Shown here: in pieces, positions 55,137 to 64,000 of the stretch
Position numbering within the stretch: the stretch's first letter is position 1
Layout of the letters: each line of letters opens with the position of its first letter
Assembly: GCA_907165275.2 (NCBI GenBank)
Contig: OU015668.1
Location: 9,543,658-9,607,657, forward strand
DNA: 64,000 bases
Origin: Zygaena filipendulae
Lineage: Eukaryota > Arthropoda > Insecta > Lepidoptera > Zygaenidae
Direction of reading: 5' to 3'
Translations under genes and position numbers: made by a program
Notes under the pieces: generated by a model
Database searches by the model: none
The model's input: the letters and a program-made list of their open reading frames with translations, nothing else
Told to the model about the DNA's origin: nothing

Positions 55137-55396
55137 AATGGGGATGGTGACTACTTTTGAAAATCAAAATTCTAATTAGTCCGTCAGTTAGAAAATAAAA
55201 AAAGGGTGAGGGGGTCGTGACGTCACTAACCGCTAATACCGCCATACAAACTGTCCGAATAGTGACGTCACGCGAAATTTCAACTCAATGTATCGCCGTT
55301 ATTTTTTGATTACATAAAAAAAGAAAAAATACGTGTCCAATATTTTTTATTAATCTACAAAACGGGCTAAAATAAAAATTAGTCAACATGCTCATT
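55137..55396 (-). mobile_element. TGACGTCA-bearing MITE, copy 13
   Basis: Both ends and both palindromes (about 55218-55225, 55263-55270) are kept, but about 70 bases between the left arm and GGGTGAGGGGGTCG are deleted. Confidence 0.8.
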
Positions 55397-55499
55397 ATGA
55401 GTGCAGCACGTTACGAAATAAATAAATTAATTTTAACAATATAAACGAACCTCAAACCTCAAAGCAATGCGTGTCTTATCGAGAAGTACTTTCTGCATC

Positions 55500-55775
55500 T
55501 GACCCTGGAGCCAACTACCTAGGGAGTCTCTCGAGGTGTTGATCAAGATTCTTCGCTATCAAGTTGGTCACTAAATCAGCTAGCGGAATAATAATTTGTA
55601 CAATCAACACTCCACATTGCGGTCACTTCGAGGGCCAAATCAAAGTATTTGCTGACCTTATCCTTCTCAGCTCTCACGAGGTTCTCGTCATGCGAAATGG
55701 TGATGTCGACGATCATTGCCCGGCGTTGGGACCGGTCGATCACCATAATATAAGGATTATTGAAAAAAATCATAA
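55500..55775 (-). pseudogene. LINE C-terminal endonuclease fragment (restriction-like-endonuclease type)
   Basis: Minus frame from 55773 reads NPYIMVIDRSQRRAMIVDIT, then ISHDENLVRAEKDKVSKYFD and LIAKNLDQHLERLPR. After a frameshift near 55530 the text continues as WLQGQMQKVLLDKTRIALRF. The D...RAMIVDI pattern with the later basic K-K segment matches the C-terminal endonuclease of R2/R4-type non-LTR elements, and QMQKVLLDKTRI parallels MQKAVILNTCRI at 26080. Reverse transcriptase and knuckle are absent. Confidence 0.7.
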
Positions 55776-56992
55776 TAAAAAAATGAGTGTTTGGTACCTA
55801 CTGCTTTTCTATTTAACCACAGATGGCGCTACGAGCGAAGCTCGGTCGCCCAGATATTTGTTATTATTATTATGCATCTACAATCTACATACACCCAGGT
55901 ACACAAGTGTACTCTGGTGGGATAGTATTAAATTATCATCAAAGCACTCCAACGAGGCGGGCAAGTCTTGTACAAATGTTCGGTAGTGTTGGCACTCCGC
56001 GAACTATTCCTTTATGTTCAAACTTAGGTCCCGCCGGGGCCAACCTTCGCCGGCTACCCAGCTGCGGGGGTTGAATCTTTCCAGGTATTTGATAACGGAG
56101 GTTATTGTGGGAGCACTCCCGTTGATACGTGAACGTTCGGACCGGTCGGTGATATCACTGTGACATAAATAAAACTGAATGTCACGTTTTGACATCTAAA
56201 AAGACACTGGCATAACACCGCCTGTTGCCACATTAAAAAAAAAAGAAATTGAAATTGAAAGAAAGAAATGAAACAGCACAAATAAAACTATAGGTTTAAA
56301 AATACCAAGTACCTTTTTTAATTATTATTAAATTTAAGTATTTTTTTTTAATTTACCATGCTTTAATGTACAGTATTGTTTTGATATCACAATATAATAT
56401 CAATTCTTTCAGCAGAGTTTTGTCAAAGGACAACGGACTCTGGTGCAATAAAATCATATTAGCCGATAGATTTCCATAAAATACGGAAATTATAACATCC
56501 AATTTATCTGGATCACTATGAAAAAAATTGAAATTTCACACTAAAATCATTCTTATATTTGACTCTATTGGCTCCACATGACGTGAAAGTTTCACATGAA
56601 ATGTTTTCGATGGCATTTCATTCTCCATTGTGTCCAACGCAAATTGAGCACCGCGACTAAACCGAAAGCTATGCAAACTATCGCCCGATGTCCGCGGCTC
56701 GCAGGGCGCACCGACAAAGAAGTTGGCCGCATGTTACTTAACATAATGGGGGATCAAATGTGTGCACCCAATAATACGTAGACACGGCAACGAGATATTA
56801 GAAGCCTCCAGGTGCGTCGGGTCTATTTCGCTGAGCATTCACTTCTTTAAACGTATATAGTGCATCGACATTTAAAAAGATATCGACATCGATGTTTATT
56901 TATGCACTAGTTGTAGCCCGCGGATCAGCTCTGAAAACGTGCAGCCTTTGCAATGATTGTTGTAAAACACCTGTGAATGACGTTAATCTTAA
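55776..56992. other. No gene; poly-A-ended block near 56000-56270
   Basis: GGTCCCGCCGGGGCCAACCT to GGTCGGTGATATCACTGTGA (56026-56165), then an A-rich run at 56232-56246, looks like the 3' end of an unassigned retroelement on the plus strand. The plus frame at 55564-55986 is antisense to the LINE fragment and not a gene. At 56908-56930 there is a Helitron stub. Confidence 0.4.
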
Positions 56993-57130
56993 TGTGAGCT
57001 GCTTTGTTGGTTTGCCACGCCTTATCTAGTAAACCGATCATCATAAAATTTTGCATGCACCTTTTCAAGGCTACAGACAAAGATATAGGGTACTTTTTCC
57101 CGGAATTCTCACGTGATCTCCGAAAAAACA
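56993..57130 (+). mobile_element. Helitron-like fragment
   Basis: GCTTTGTTGGTTTGCCACGC, AACCGATCATCATAAAATTT, GGTACTTTTTCCCGGAATTC; the 3' stem and CTAG are lost. Confidence 0.65.
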
Positions 57131-57491
57131 TCTAAGATTTTATATTTTAAAAGCAAGTGATAGTTTTTCTTATCTTACCAATTACTTCAGTGACAATCAA
57201 GCTCATTTCCGTTTCTAGCAAACCAGTTTCACGTTCCCTAAAACCGTGTGCCCGATCTGAAACGTTTCTAGCTCTCGATCCGAGCCGCGGGCCATATTTC
57301 TAAGCTTACGTTCACCTCAAAGGCTGATACGTGGCATCATCCATCCACACTCCAGCGCATCCGCAACTTTATCCACCACTTTGCCTGGCAGATTATTAAC
57401 ATTTACTCTTGCTACGATAGTTAGACCCTAACAGACCTTTGTGGGCGGTCTATCACACGTTAAATTGACCACGCGTTTTGTTCGTACATAT
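57131..57491. other. No gene recognised
   Basis: Unassigned. Confidence 0.45.
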
Positions 57492-57730
57492 AGACAAAGA
57501 TAAGCAATAGTGTGTTAACCCACACTCGAGAAATTTTGAGTTAATTAAAGTTTTAAAATTATAGCGCCGTTTTGTTTCAACATTTTTATGTTCAATATTT
57601 AGTTACATATTTAAACAATGTAATAAGGTAAACACATAATTAAAAAACGTTGGTTCTCTAACTCTCAATAAATCGTTCTAAATCAATAACTTCGTTTTGT
57701 GGGTTAACATGTTATTGCTTATCTGCGTCC
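57492..57730 (-). mobile_element. GGACGCAGATAAG MITE, copy 4
   Basis: 239 bp, flanked by ATAT (57488-57491 and 57731-57734). The left terminus is altered to AGACAAAGATAAG. Confidence 0.85.
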
Positions 57731-57795
57731 ATATTCTATTTGATAGAGTTTGGGATTGCGAAGTAGGTTTGGTTTTAGACATGTCACATCAACTT

Positions 57796-58042
57796 TAAGC
57801 GCTTATTACACTTTACAATTTGTCAGACACCAATTTAGGAAATCGGAAGGTGTAATCGAAGTTAGAACAGTTGGTTCCGATTTAGGATCAGTGAGTGAGA
57901 GGGAGAGCGAGTGATAGAGTGGTCGATTTAGGGTACAATTTAGTGTAGTGTGATCACTCGCTCTCTCTCTCTCTCTCACTCACTGATCCTAAATTGTATC
58001 AGATTTAGATTCTCTAAATTGGAAGTAGTGTAATAAGCCTTA
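57796..58042. mobile_element. Foldback MITE with GA/TC-rich inner stem
   Basis: Outer ends GCTTATTACACT (57801) and AGTGTAATAAGC (ending 58038) are inverted. Inside, AATTTAGGATCAGTGAGTGA... GAGCGAGTGAT near 57880-57920 pairs with ATCACTCGCTCTCTC...ACTCACTGATCCTAAATT near 57952-57996, an inner stem of over 30 bases built on GA/TC repeats. Target duplication not resolved. Confidence 0.65.
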
Positions 58043-58067
58043 GGTCTATGCTGATAATATAAACAGA

Positions 58068-58216
58068 GAAGTTAAAATTTTTTGTAAGTTTGTTTGTTGG
58101 CAAATCAAAAAATTATTTCACATACAGTATTCCTGAGTGACATAGGTACCTTAAAGCTCGGAATTTCCGCAGGAACTCCGCAATTAACGTGGGTGAAACA
58201 ATGGGGGATCGACTAG
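58068..58216 (+). mobile_element. Helitron-like element, decayed
   Basis: AGTTTGTTTGTTGGC, GTATTCCTGAGTGACATAGG, CTCGGAATTTCCGCAGGAAC, GGGTGAAACAATGGGG and CTAG (58213-58216). Confidence 0.65.
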
Positions 58217-58299
58217 ATTTATATAACCTAAAAGTAGGTAAAGCCTTCGGAACATACCTTTAAATACGTGGGGACAAATTGCTAATGTTAAAAAATTAC

Positions 58300-58410
58300 C
58301 CTTACACTACTACCATGCTATGGTTTCCCCACGATGGTTTGGGATTTGAACCCACGCCCTGCGGCGTGTGACCCGAACGCAACAAATTGCTACGCTGCCA
58401 ATATCGGAAA
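58300..58410 (-). mobile_element. SINE family E, copy 4 (head only)
   Basis: Minus strand has a perfect B box (GGTTCAAATCC, about 58345-58355) preceded by TTGGCAGCGTAGC and followed by GGGGAAACCATAGCATGGTA, matching the CAAACCATAGCATGGTGG part of copy 1. Confidence 0.6.
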
Positions 58411-58428
58411 TGTTATAGAAAGTATGAG

Positions 58429-58663
58429 TCACATAGATAAGCAATAGTGTGTTAACCCACACTGGAGATATTTTGAGTAAATCGTGTTTTAAAATTATAT
58501 AGCCATTTTGTGTCAACATTTTTTATGTTCAAAATTTTGTTACATATTTAAACAATGTAATAAGGTAAACACATAATTAAAAAACGTTTTCTAACTATCA
58601 ATAAAGCGTTCTGTATCAATAACTTAATTTTGTGGGTTAACATGTTATTGCTTATCTGCGTCC
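58429..58663 (-). mobile_element. GGACGCAGATAAG MITE, copy 5
   Basis: 235 bp. The left terminus is changed to TCACATAGATAAG and the flanks (TGAG, AATT) no longer match, so the duplication is lost or the left end was replaced. Confidence 0.8.
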
Positions 58664-59097
58664 AATTATAAAAACAAGCTCATTGAAACCTATGAGTCTA
58701 GATTATAGGAACCAGAATGCCCCGGAGCGTTGATTACCAACGGTCATGATCTACAAAGATGTAGGTAATCCATAATATTCTAATACATGTAATTTGTTCG
58801 CAGTATAAGCTTGGTTTAGATTACACACGTTGTGAGGCGAAATCACCGATTGGCTATGCTATATCGATGGGAATCGCTAAATATTATTTTGCTGTTATGT
58901 TTTACGGATTTTCTTTGGTTTTATCGATCAACGAAGTTATCTTATAACATCCAAAATGCACATACATAATATAATATCCTATCCAAATTGGACTCTATTA
59001 TGCAGGTTTGCTTGGTTTGGATTTATCAGGACCTAGGTCACCATTCCTACCACTCCGGTGTTATTATATTCGCTTTTTTACTGTTTTACATTGGTTA
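58664..59097. other. No gene recognised
   Basis: Unassigned. Confidence 0.45.
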
Positions 59098-59316
59098 CTA
59101 GTTGTGCCCCGCGGTTTCACCCGCGTTAACTTCAGAATTCCCGCGGGAATTCCGGGATAAAAAGTACCCTATGTGTTAATCTGATGTATAAGCTACATTA
59201 TTGTAAAGTTTCATTTAAATCCATCCAGTAGTTTTTGCGTGAAAGAGTAACAAACATCCATCCATCCATCCATCCATACATTCTTACCAACTTTCGCGTT
59301 TATAATATTAGTAGGA
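59098..59316 (-). mobile_element. Helitron-like element, full length
   Basis: CTAG at 59098-59101, stem CCGCGG-TTTCACCCGCG, 5' TCCTACTAATATTATAAACG ending at 59316 with A and T outside. Contains a (CATC)n run at 59256-59275. One of the best preserved copies. Confidence 0.85.
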
Positions 59317-59341
59317 TATGAGAGAATTCCTATAATTAAAA

Positions 59342-59540
59342 CTAGCCGATCCCCACGGTTTCACTCGCGTTAATTTTGGAGCTCAAGTGGGAATTGAGGC
59401 ATAAAAATTACCCTATGCTACTCAAGAGCACTAGTTTCCTGTTAGTGACATAGTTTTTAAAATCGGTTTTTCTGTTTTTGAGTTTATCCATTGCAAACGA
59501 ACATACAAAAATCTTTTCTCTTTGTAATATTACTACAGAT
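59342..59540 (-). mobile_element. Helitron-like element
   Basis: CTAG at 59342-59345, GTTTCACTCGCG; 5' half of the ATCGGTTTTTCTGTTTTTGA, TTTCTCTTTGTAATATTAC type. Confidence 0.7.
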
Positions 59541-59890
59541 AAACACATTTTTACGATTGTTATTACCTTATTAGCCGTTTTACATAGATTCTTCGATCTT
59601 TCTCGTTTTTATTAAGATATTTATCTTGATATAAAAACCTTTGGTAAGCAAACCTCTATCTGAACCATCTAAATTAATTCCCCATTCTAAATTAATCAAA
59701 ACTTCAAGCCCAAACTGAGGTCAGATTCACAAATAACATTGTTATCAATTAGTTACTAAAGGTAACGGTGAACTTCGACCTGTAGGGTCAAGGTCACTGA
59801 AGGGTTACTTGTTAAAGGATTAAACTTTGAGGTGTGGGATGAGCAGTTATCGAAGTATTCGGAATGGCTCATTAATTATTATACAGAAAA
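59541..59890. other. No gene recognised
   Basis: Unassigned AT-rich sequence. Confidence 0.45.
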
Positions 59891-60290
59891 CTAGCTGCTT
59901 CCCTCAGTTTCTCCCGCGTGAATCTCGGGAATCTTTTTGTTTTTTAATTTCATAAAAACCAGCCAGACCCCGCTGTTCATTATGGAGTTCCCATGGGAAT
60001 TCCGGGATAAAAGTAACCTTTGTCCTTCTCTGTACCCCTGTAGTACGCAAAATTTAATACACTTATTCGGACACTTCCAATATTTTTTTTTTTCGTTGGT
60101 CACATTTTTTATGTTTCGTTCGTTATATTTCAACTAATTTACACAAAACCTTGATAAATTATATACTTAAATCTTGCTTATGAATTACTTTATATATTGG
60201 TGAAAACCGCACCAAAATTCGTTCGGCAGTTTTTGTGTTTATCGCGAACAGACAGACAGACAGATACAGTGGACGATTATTTTATAATAC
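59891..60290 (-). mobile_element. Helitron-like pieces, one with internal insert
   Basis: 59891-60055 has CTAG at its left end and about 45 extra bases (TTTTTGTTTTTTAATTTCAT...) splitting the GC-rich block. 60170-60290 is a CTTGCTTATGAATTACTTTA to CGCGAACAGACAGACAGACA half, like 37440-37562. Confidence 0.6.
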
Positions 60291-60319
60291 CTATGTACTG
60301 ATATCTATGTTGTGATTCT

Positions 60320-60430
60320 TCTATATCATCACTCAGCATCAACTTTACTGATCCTGAAATAAATAGAGATTGGGCACTCGATAGCTCATCCTGACGCGGG
60401 AATCGAATCCGAGATTTGACGTAGCAGCTA
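60320..60430 (-). repeat. tRNA-like SINE remnant
   Basis: Minus strand GGATTCGATTCC (60399-60410) is a B box followed by CGCGTCAGGATGAGC; TAGCTGCTACG upstream is only a poor A box. Family not assigned. Confidence 0.4.
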
Positions 60431-61329
60431 TCAGGCTCTTCTTCTTCTTCTTTTTTCATTATGGCAACAGACGCCTTGGATAGATAGGCGCACTATTCAT
60501 GCCAATGTCAGTCAGAGAAAACTGGACAGTTAAAAAGAGCAAATAAGTATTTGTTAGGACAGAATATGAGCAAATTCAGAAAGGTTGCTATAAGGCTCGC
60601 CAACCACTACCGTGACTAGAATAACGGATGTCAATGACAAAAAGAACAAAACAGTTGTCGCTATCACTTGTCAGTAAAACGGATGCAAGATGAGAAACAA
60701 AAACAGCTTAAAACCACACAGTAATAAATTAACATATTAAAAAAAGCTAAGCGGATTCGATCGCTAGTAATAATAGCGGCATAAAAAAGAGCAACGCAAA
60801 AATGAACGTGCAAAAAAACCACGGAGGCTCCGTTCGACGCGGGAGCTGTTAAAATCACCGGTATCAATAAACCGGATGTTCCACAACGGGACCCCTGCGA
60901 TGGGGTCCCGTGGAAAGACACGGCCCGCCCGTGGTCGGTGCTGAAAAACGATAAGTTGAATTAGGGTTGGCACAACCTGAATAATTTGAAAAAAGAAAAT
61001 TTTAATAACATAAATCGAGAGCGATCGGTAGAGAGAGAAAGTTGATTACTTATTGCTGAAAATTTCGCTGTAGATGCTGATGACTAGATTTCAGGATTCT
61101 CTTAGTAAACTTTTTTATATCAGGCTAACAGGTACCTATCCTACGTATGTATATAGGTATGAAACCTAAAGACACAAATTACCAATCCAAAATTTTTATT
61201 CAAATTTCAACAGTAATTTTGTTCTAGTTCAAAATAATCAACACACAGTATTTTTAATAACTACATAGATATAGAAGATATATATTGCCATTATAGGTAA
61301 ACAGGTTTAATTAAATGGACACACTATAC
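60431..61329. other. No gene; strong hairpin at 60886-60911
   Basis: ACGGGACCCC-tgcgat-GGGGTCCCGT is a perfect 10-bp stem with a 6-base loop, within a CpG-richer patch (60820-60950). Otherwise unassigned; no supported coding frame. Confidence 0.5.
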
Positions 61330-61467
61330 AATTTTCTTTTTTATTGAGGATAACAAAAAAAGAATTTTCCAAATCGGTCCAACCGTCTTCGAGTAATCGG
61401 TGAACATACATTAAAAAAAAATACAATCGAACATAGAACCTCCTCCTTTTTGGAAGTCGGTTAAAAA
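61330..61467 (-). repeat. Dispersed repeat, ACCGACTTCC-AAAAAGGAGG type
   Basis: Minus strand: TTAACCGACTTCCAAAAAGG, AGGTTCTATGTTCGATTGTA, TACTCGAAGACGGTTGGACC, ending near GAAAATTGTATAGTGTG. Same family as 19838-19960 and 11623-11690. Confidence 0.65.
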
Positions 61468-61876
61468 GGGGTTACAATTTCAAAACTTTCATTGATTAAT
61501 AATTTAGTTTGATTGAAAGAATTAAAAAAATTAACGACAGTTAAGATTCAGTGCTTACAGAATATAAATAAAAAAAAAATTAAGGAAATAGTAAGTATGT
61601 AGGAAAAGATAGTTTATTTTAAAAATCAATCAATCGCCAACCCTATTCCTGAAGCCGATAGCACCTGTTGCATCGAACATTCGATACCTTTCAATGGGCC
61701 CGATAGAAAAGGACATCGCCATCGTAACACCCCGATGCTAGAAAAGGAAAGAGCACAAGTGTGAGGGGCCCACTTCAGCCCACACGTTCGAACGGTTTCA
61801 GCGAATCTATAAATATAGGTTCGGAAGTTTAGTGTGAGATTGTGAAAGTTAGTCCACTTCATTAAATAGTAGTCGA
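61468..61876. other. No gene recognised
   Basis: Minus frame at 61626-61862 (78 codons) has no recognisable domain; composition is less AT-rich than surroundings at 61640-61800. Confidence 0.4.
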
Positions 61877-62025
61877 TCCTCGTTTCACCGGTGATTTCAG
61901 AGCTTTGTGGTGGGAATTCCGGGATAAAAACTATCCAATGTCAGGAATACTGTAGCCTCTTTTAAATGAAAGAATTTTTATAATCGGTTAAATAGTTTTC
62001 GAGTTTATCCATAACAAACAAACAA
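61877..62025 (-). mobile_element. Helitron-like element, decayed
   Basis: CGTTTCACCGGTGATTTCAG, GGTGGGAATTCCGGGATAAA, then AATCGGTTAAATAGTTTTCG and CCATAACAAACAAACAA; CTAG lost. Confidence 0.6.
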
Positions 62026-62947
62026 TTCAATTGAGCCAAAGGTATTGATGTGACAAATGAGAACTAACATTTTTTATACGGCCTACTACAATAGCACTAT
62101 ATTAATATAAATGGTGTGTAAACGTAATTTTAGTACATCCTGCATCCTTAAAAACTGTGGTAAAAATTATTCCATAAACTGACTTGAAGATTTGCTGTAT
62201 TTTTTTTATTTTTTATTTATTCATTTTACAAAATAGTGTTAAGAACATATCGTTAAAAACTTTTATATTTGGAATATTGGGAGAACTCTGAAGTAAAATC
62301 CTATATTGGCAGGAACATATAGATATTTACTATTCAGAACTTACATTACACATTTACTTACATACCTACCTACATTTTTCTGAAAGTCTGAATTGCAATA
62401 ATCCTTGATTTTTATAAAAAAAAAAAAAAATACGGCAGTAGACTAACATTCACTGCGAACACTAAGCTCGGAAGAGCGTTCAGTAAAAGCCTCGATGTAC
62501 GATAAAAAAGAAAGCTTTCAAAAGCTCTACCGGAACCTATCAATAGCTTCAGCGTGTCTACGGGGTTTTTCACCCGGACTTTTTTCCGTGGGAAACTTTT
62601 TGCCGGGCACCATTTCTCACCGGGGATTTTCAACGGACACCGGAGCTGCTATTTGCATATTGAAATCGTGGTTTTTAAAATGGCTCAACACTGTTCCCTG
62701 TTAATTGAATTTGTGTTACTTTATGGGCTGCCGAACTGATTTAAATTAAATGGTTCTTAATAGGTGTTCGATCATCAATCAAGGGATTGCTGTAACATGT
62801 TTATTTTCAGTTTGAAGGAATGTTTAACACACTGCTATCATGAACTCTGTAGTTAAATGTCTTAAGTTAGATCGTCTAGAGTTTTTTTTCACGCTGTTCC
62901 GTAACCACGCGCATTATGTACCAAATTCTGATGTGATTGAATCAATC
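62026..62947. other. No gene recognised
   Basis: A less AT-rich part at 62450-62680 has overlapping frames on both strands without recognisable domains. Confidence 0.4.
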
Positions 62948-63232
62948 TAAACATATAAATAAAATTGAAGTGTCTGTTTGTAATTTCAAATTAACAAGTT
63001 TTCACTAAATGCATACAAAAGTATATACGGTAGGTACTTACGTCAAAAAATCTATTTTCAAAATTTTTCTGTCTGTCTGTTCCAGCTAATCTCTGAAACG
63101 GCTGAACCGATTTTATTGGGACTTTCACTGGCAGATAGCTGATATTATAAGGAGTAACTTAGGCTATTTTTATCGCGGAATTCCACCGGGATCTCTGAAA
63201 TTATCGCGGGTGAAACCGCGGGGCACAGCTTG
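62948..63232 (+). mobile_element. Helitron-like element, long form
   Basis: AACATATAAATAAAATTGAA at the left, CTGTCTGTCTGTTCCAGCTA, GGGACTTTCACTGGCAGATA, ATTATCGCGGGTGAAACCGC and a terminus mutated to CTTG (63229-63232). It is the uninterrupted counterpart of 26482-26879. Confidence 0.75.
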
Positions 63233-63524
63233 TTAGTACTATCTTAATGAAATTTCTACTCCAAAAATTTTAATGTTCTTGGTTTTAAAATTAATTTCCA
63301 CATACATATTAGTATGATGGAGCATCACTTGAGAACGGCTCAATCGATTTGGTTATTTTATTGTTGTGTTCGTCGTTCGTTTGTTTGCAAGATATTTTTT
63401 GAAAAATCCATGGTAAAAGTCAGAAACTCATGTGGACTTTTAAACATTTGGAATCCCATCTTAAATTTTTTTGACAAAGCTAATAAGTAATAAGAATATG
63501 GGTAAATTTTTACTGCCTGTTATT

Positions 63525-63632
63525 ATAGTACACGTAATCACGAGTACAGGGAAGGAAATAAGTTACTTTTTACACCGGAATTCCCGCGGAAACTCCGTCA
63601 CTAACGCGGGTGAAACCACGAGGAACAGTTTG
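63525..63632 (+). mobile_element. Helitron-like 3' fragment
   Basis: ACGAGTACAGGGAAGGAAAT, CCGGAATTCCCGCGGAAACT, AACGCGGGTGAAACCACG, then AGGAACAGTTTG where CTAG is expected. Confidence 0.65.
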
Positions 63633-63648
63633 AATCTAGTTCAAATGT

Positions 63649-63977
63649 AATGGGCATGTTGACTAATTTTTTTTTAGTCCGTCTTGTAGATTAATAAAAA
63701 ATATTGGACACGTATATTTTTCTTTTTTACGTAATCAAAAAATAACGGCGATACATTGAGGTGAAATTTCGCGTGACGTCACTTGACGCACAGTTTGTAT
63801 GGCGGTTTTAGCGGTTAGTGACGTCACGACCCCCTCACCCTAAACTTTAATGCGCTTTATCTCTGTATATTTTAATTTATTTGAAAAAGCAAAAAATACG
63901 TGTCTATTGTTTTTTTTATTTTCTAACTGACGGACTAATTAGAATTTTGATTTTCGAAAGTAGTCAACGTCCACATT
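63649..63977 (+). mobile_element. TGACGTCA-bearing MITE, copy 14
   Basis: Full length, 329 bp; ends AATGGGCATGTTGACTA and TAGTCAACGTCCACATT; both palindromes intact (about 63775-63782 and 63820-63827). Confidence 0.85.
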
Positions 63978-64000
63978 AGACGTGATAATTACTATCAGAG

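Noticed and set aside
55564..55986. Longest plus-strand open frame (140 codons)
   Set aside because: Its first half is exactly antisense to a recognisable LINE endonuclease fragment on the minus strand, and the rest has no domain; it is a shadow frame.

Overview
The window looks like intergenic or intronic DNA from a moth or butterfly. It is AT-rich, shows no intact host gene, and is packed with short repeats of kinds known from Lepidoptera. The clearest are about 45 pieces of a non-autonomous Helitron-like element (5' TCCTACTAATATTATAAA, GC-rich stem ending CCGCGG, 3' CTAG). There are also two tRNA-headed SINE families, several MITE families, and remains of two kinds of non-LTR retrotransposon. 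No rRNA, true tRNA, CRISPR array or bacterial-type operon was seen.

Layout. 1-5 kb: sparse sequence with a tandem CCAAT-box repeat (1571-1688), the first copy of a MITE carrying TGACGTCA palindromes, and a foldback MITE. 5-16 kb: Helitron pieces, three MITE families and a SINE. 16-23 kb: an open stretch cut by a Helitron, a tRNA-like SINE, a TA-flanked MITE and two more TGACGTCA MITEs. 23.56-29.77 kb: the most striking object, two identical 624-bp direct repeats with TG...CA ends and a 4-bp ATAT target duplication. They enclose about 5 kb that lacks recognisable gag-pol but holds decayed LINE, SINE and Helitron pieces. 30-43 kb: more TGACGTCA MITEs, two further TA-flanked MITEs, a 29-bp-TIR MITE with a nested palindrome, strong hairpins, and the inverted partner of a 15.4-kb repeat. 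43-53 kb: a tandem duplication, many Helitrons, and a CpG-rich stretch at 52.93-53.24 kb ending in a good splice donor, the best candidate for host gene sequence. 53-64 kb: Helitrons, SINEs, an antisense LINE endonuclease remnant, a GA/TC-rich foldback MITE and the last TGACGTCA MITE.

The coding remnants (24.5-24.8, 25.2-26.2, 55.5-55.8 kb) are broken and not expected to make working proteins. No element in the window encodes a transposase, Rep/helicase or intact reverse transcriptase, so the short elements must have been moved by enzymes encoded elsewhere. Element ends were read by eye; where a target duplication could be read it is stated. Gaps between listed features hold nothing I recognise beyond what is noted.
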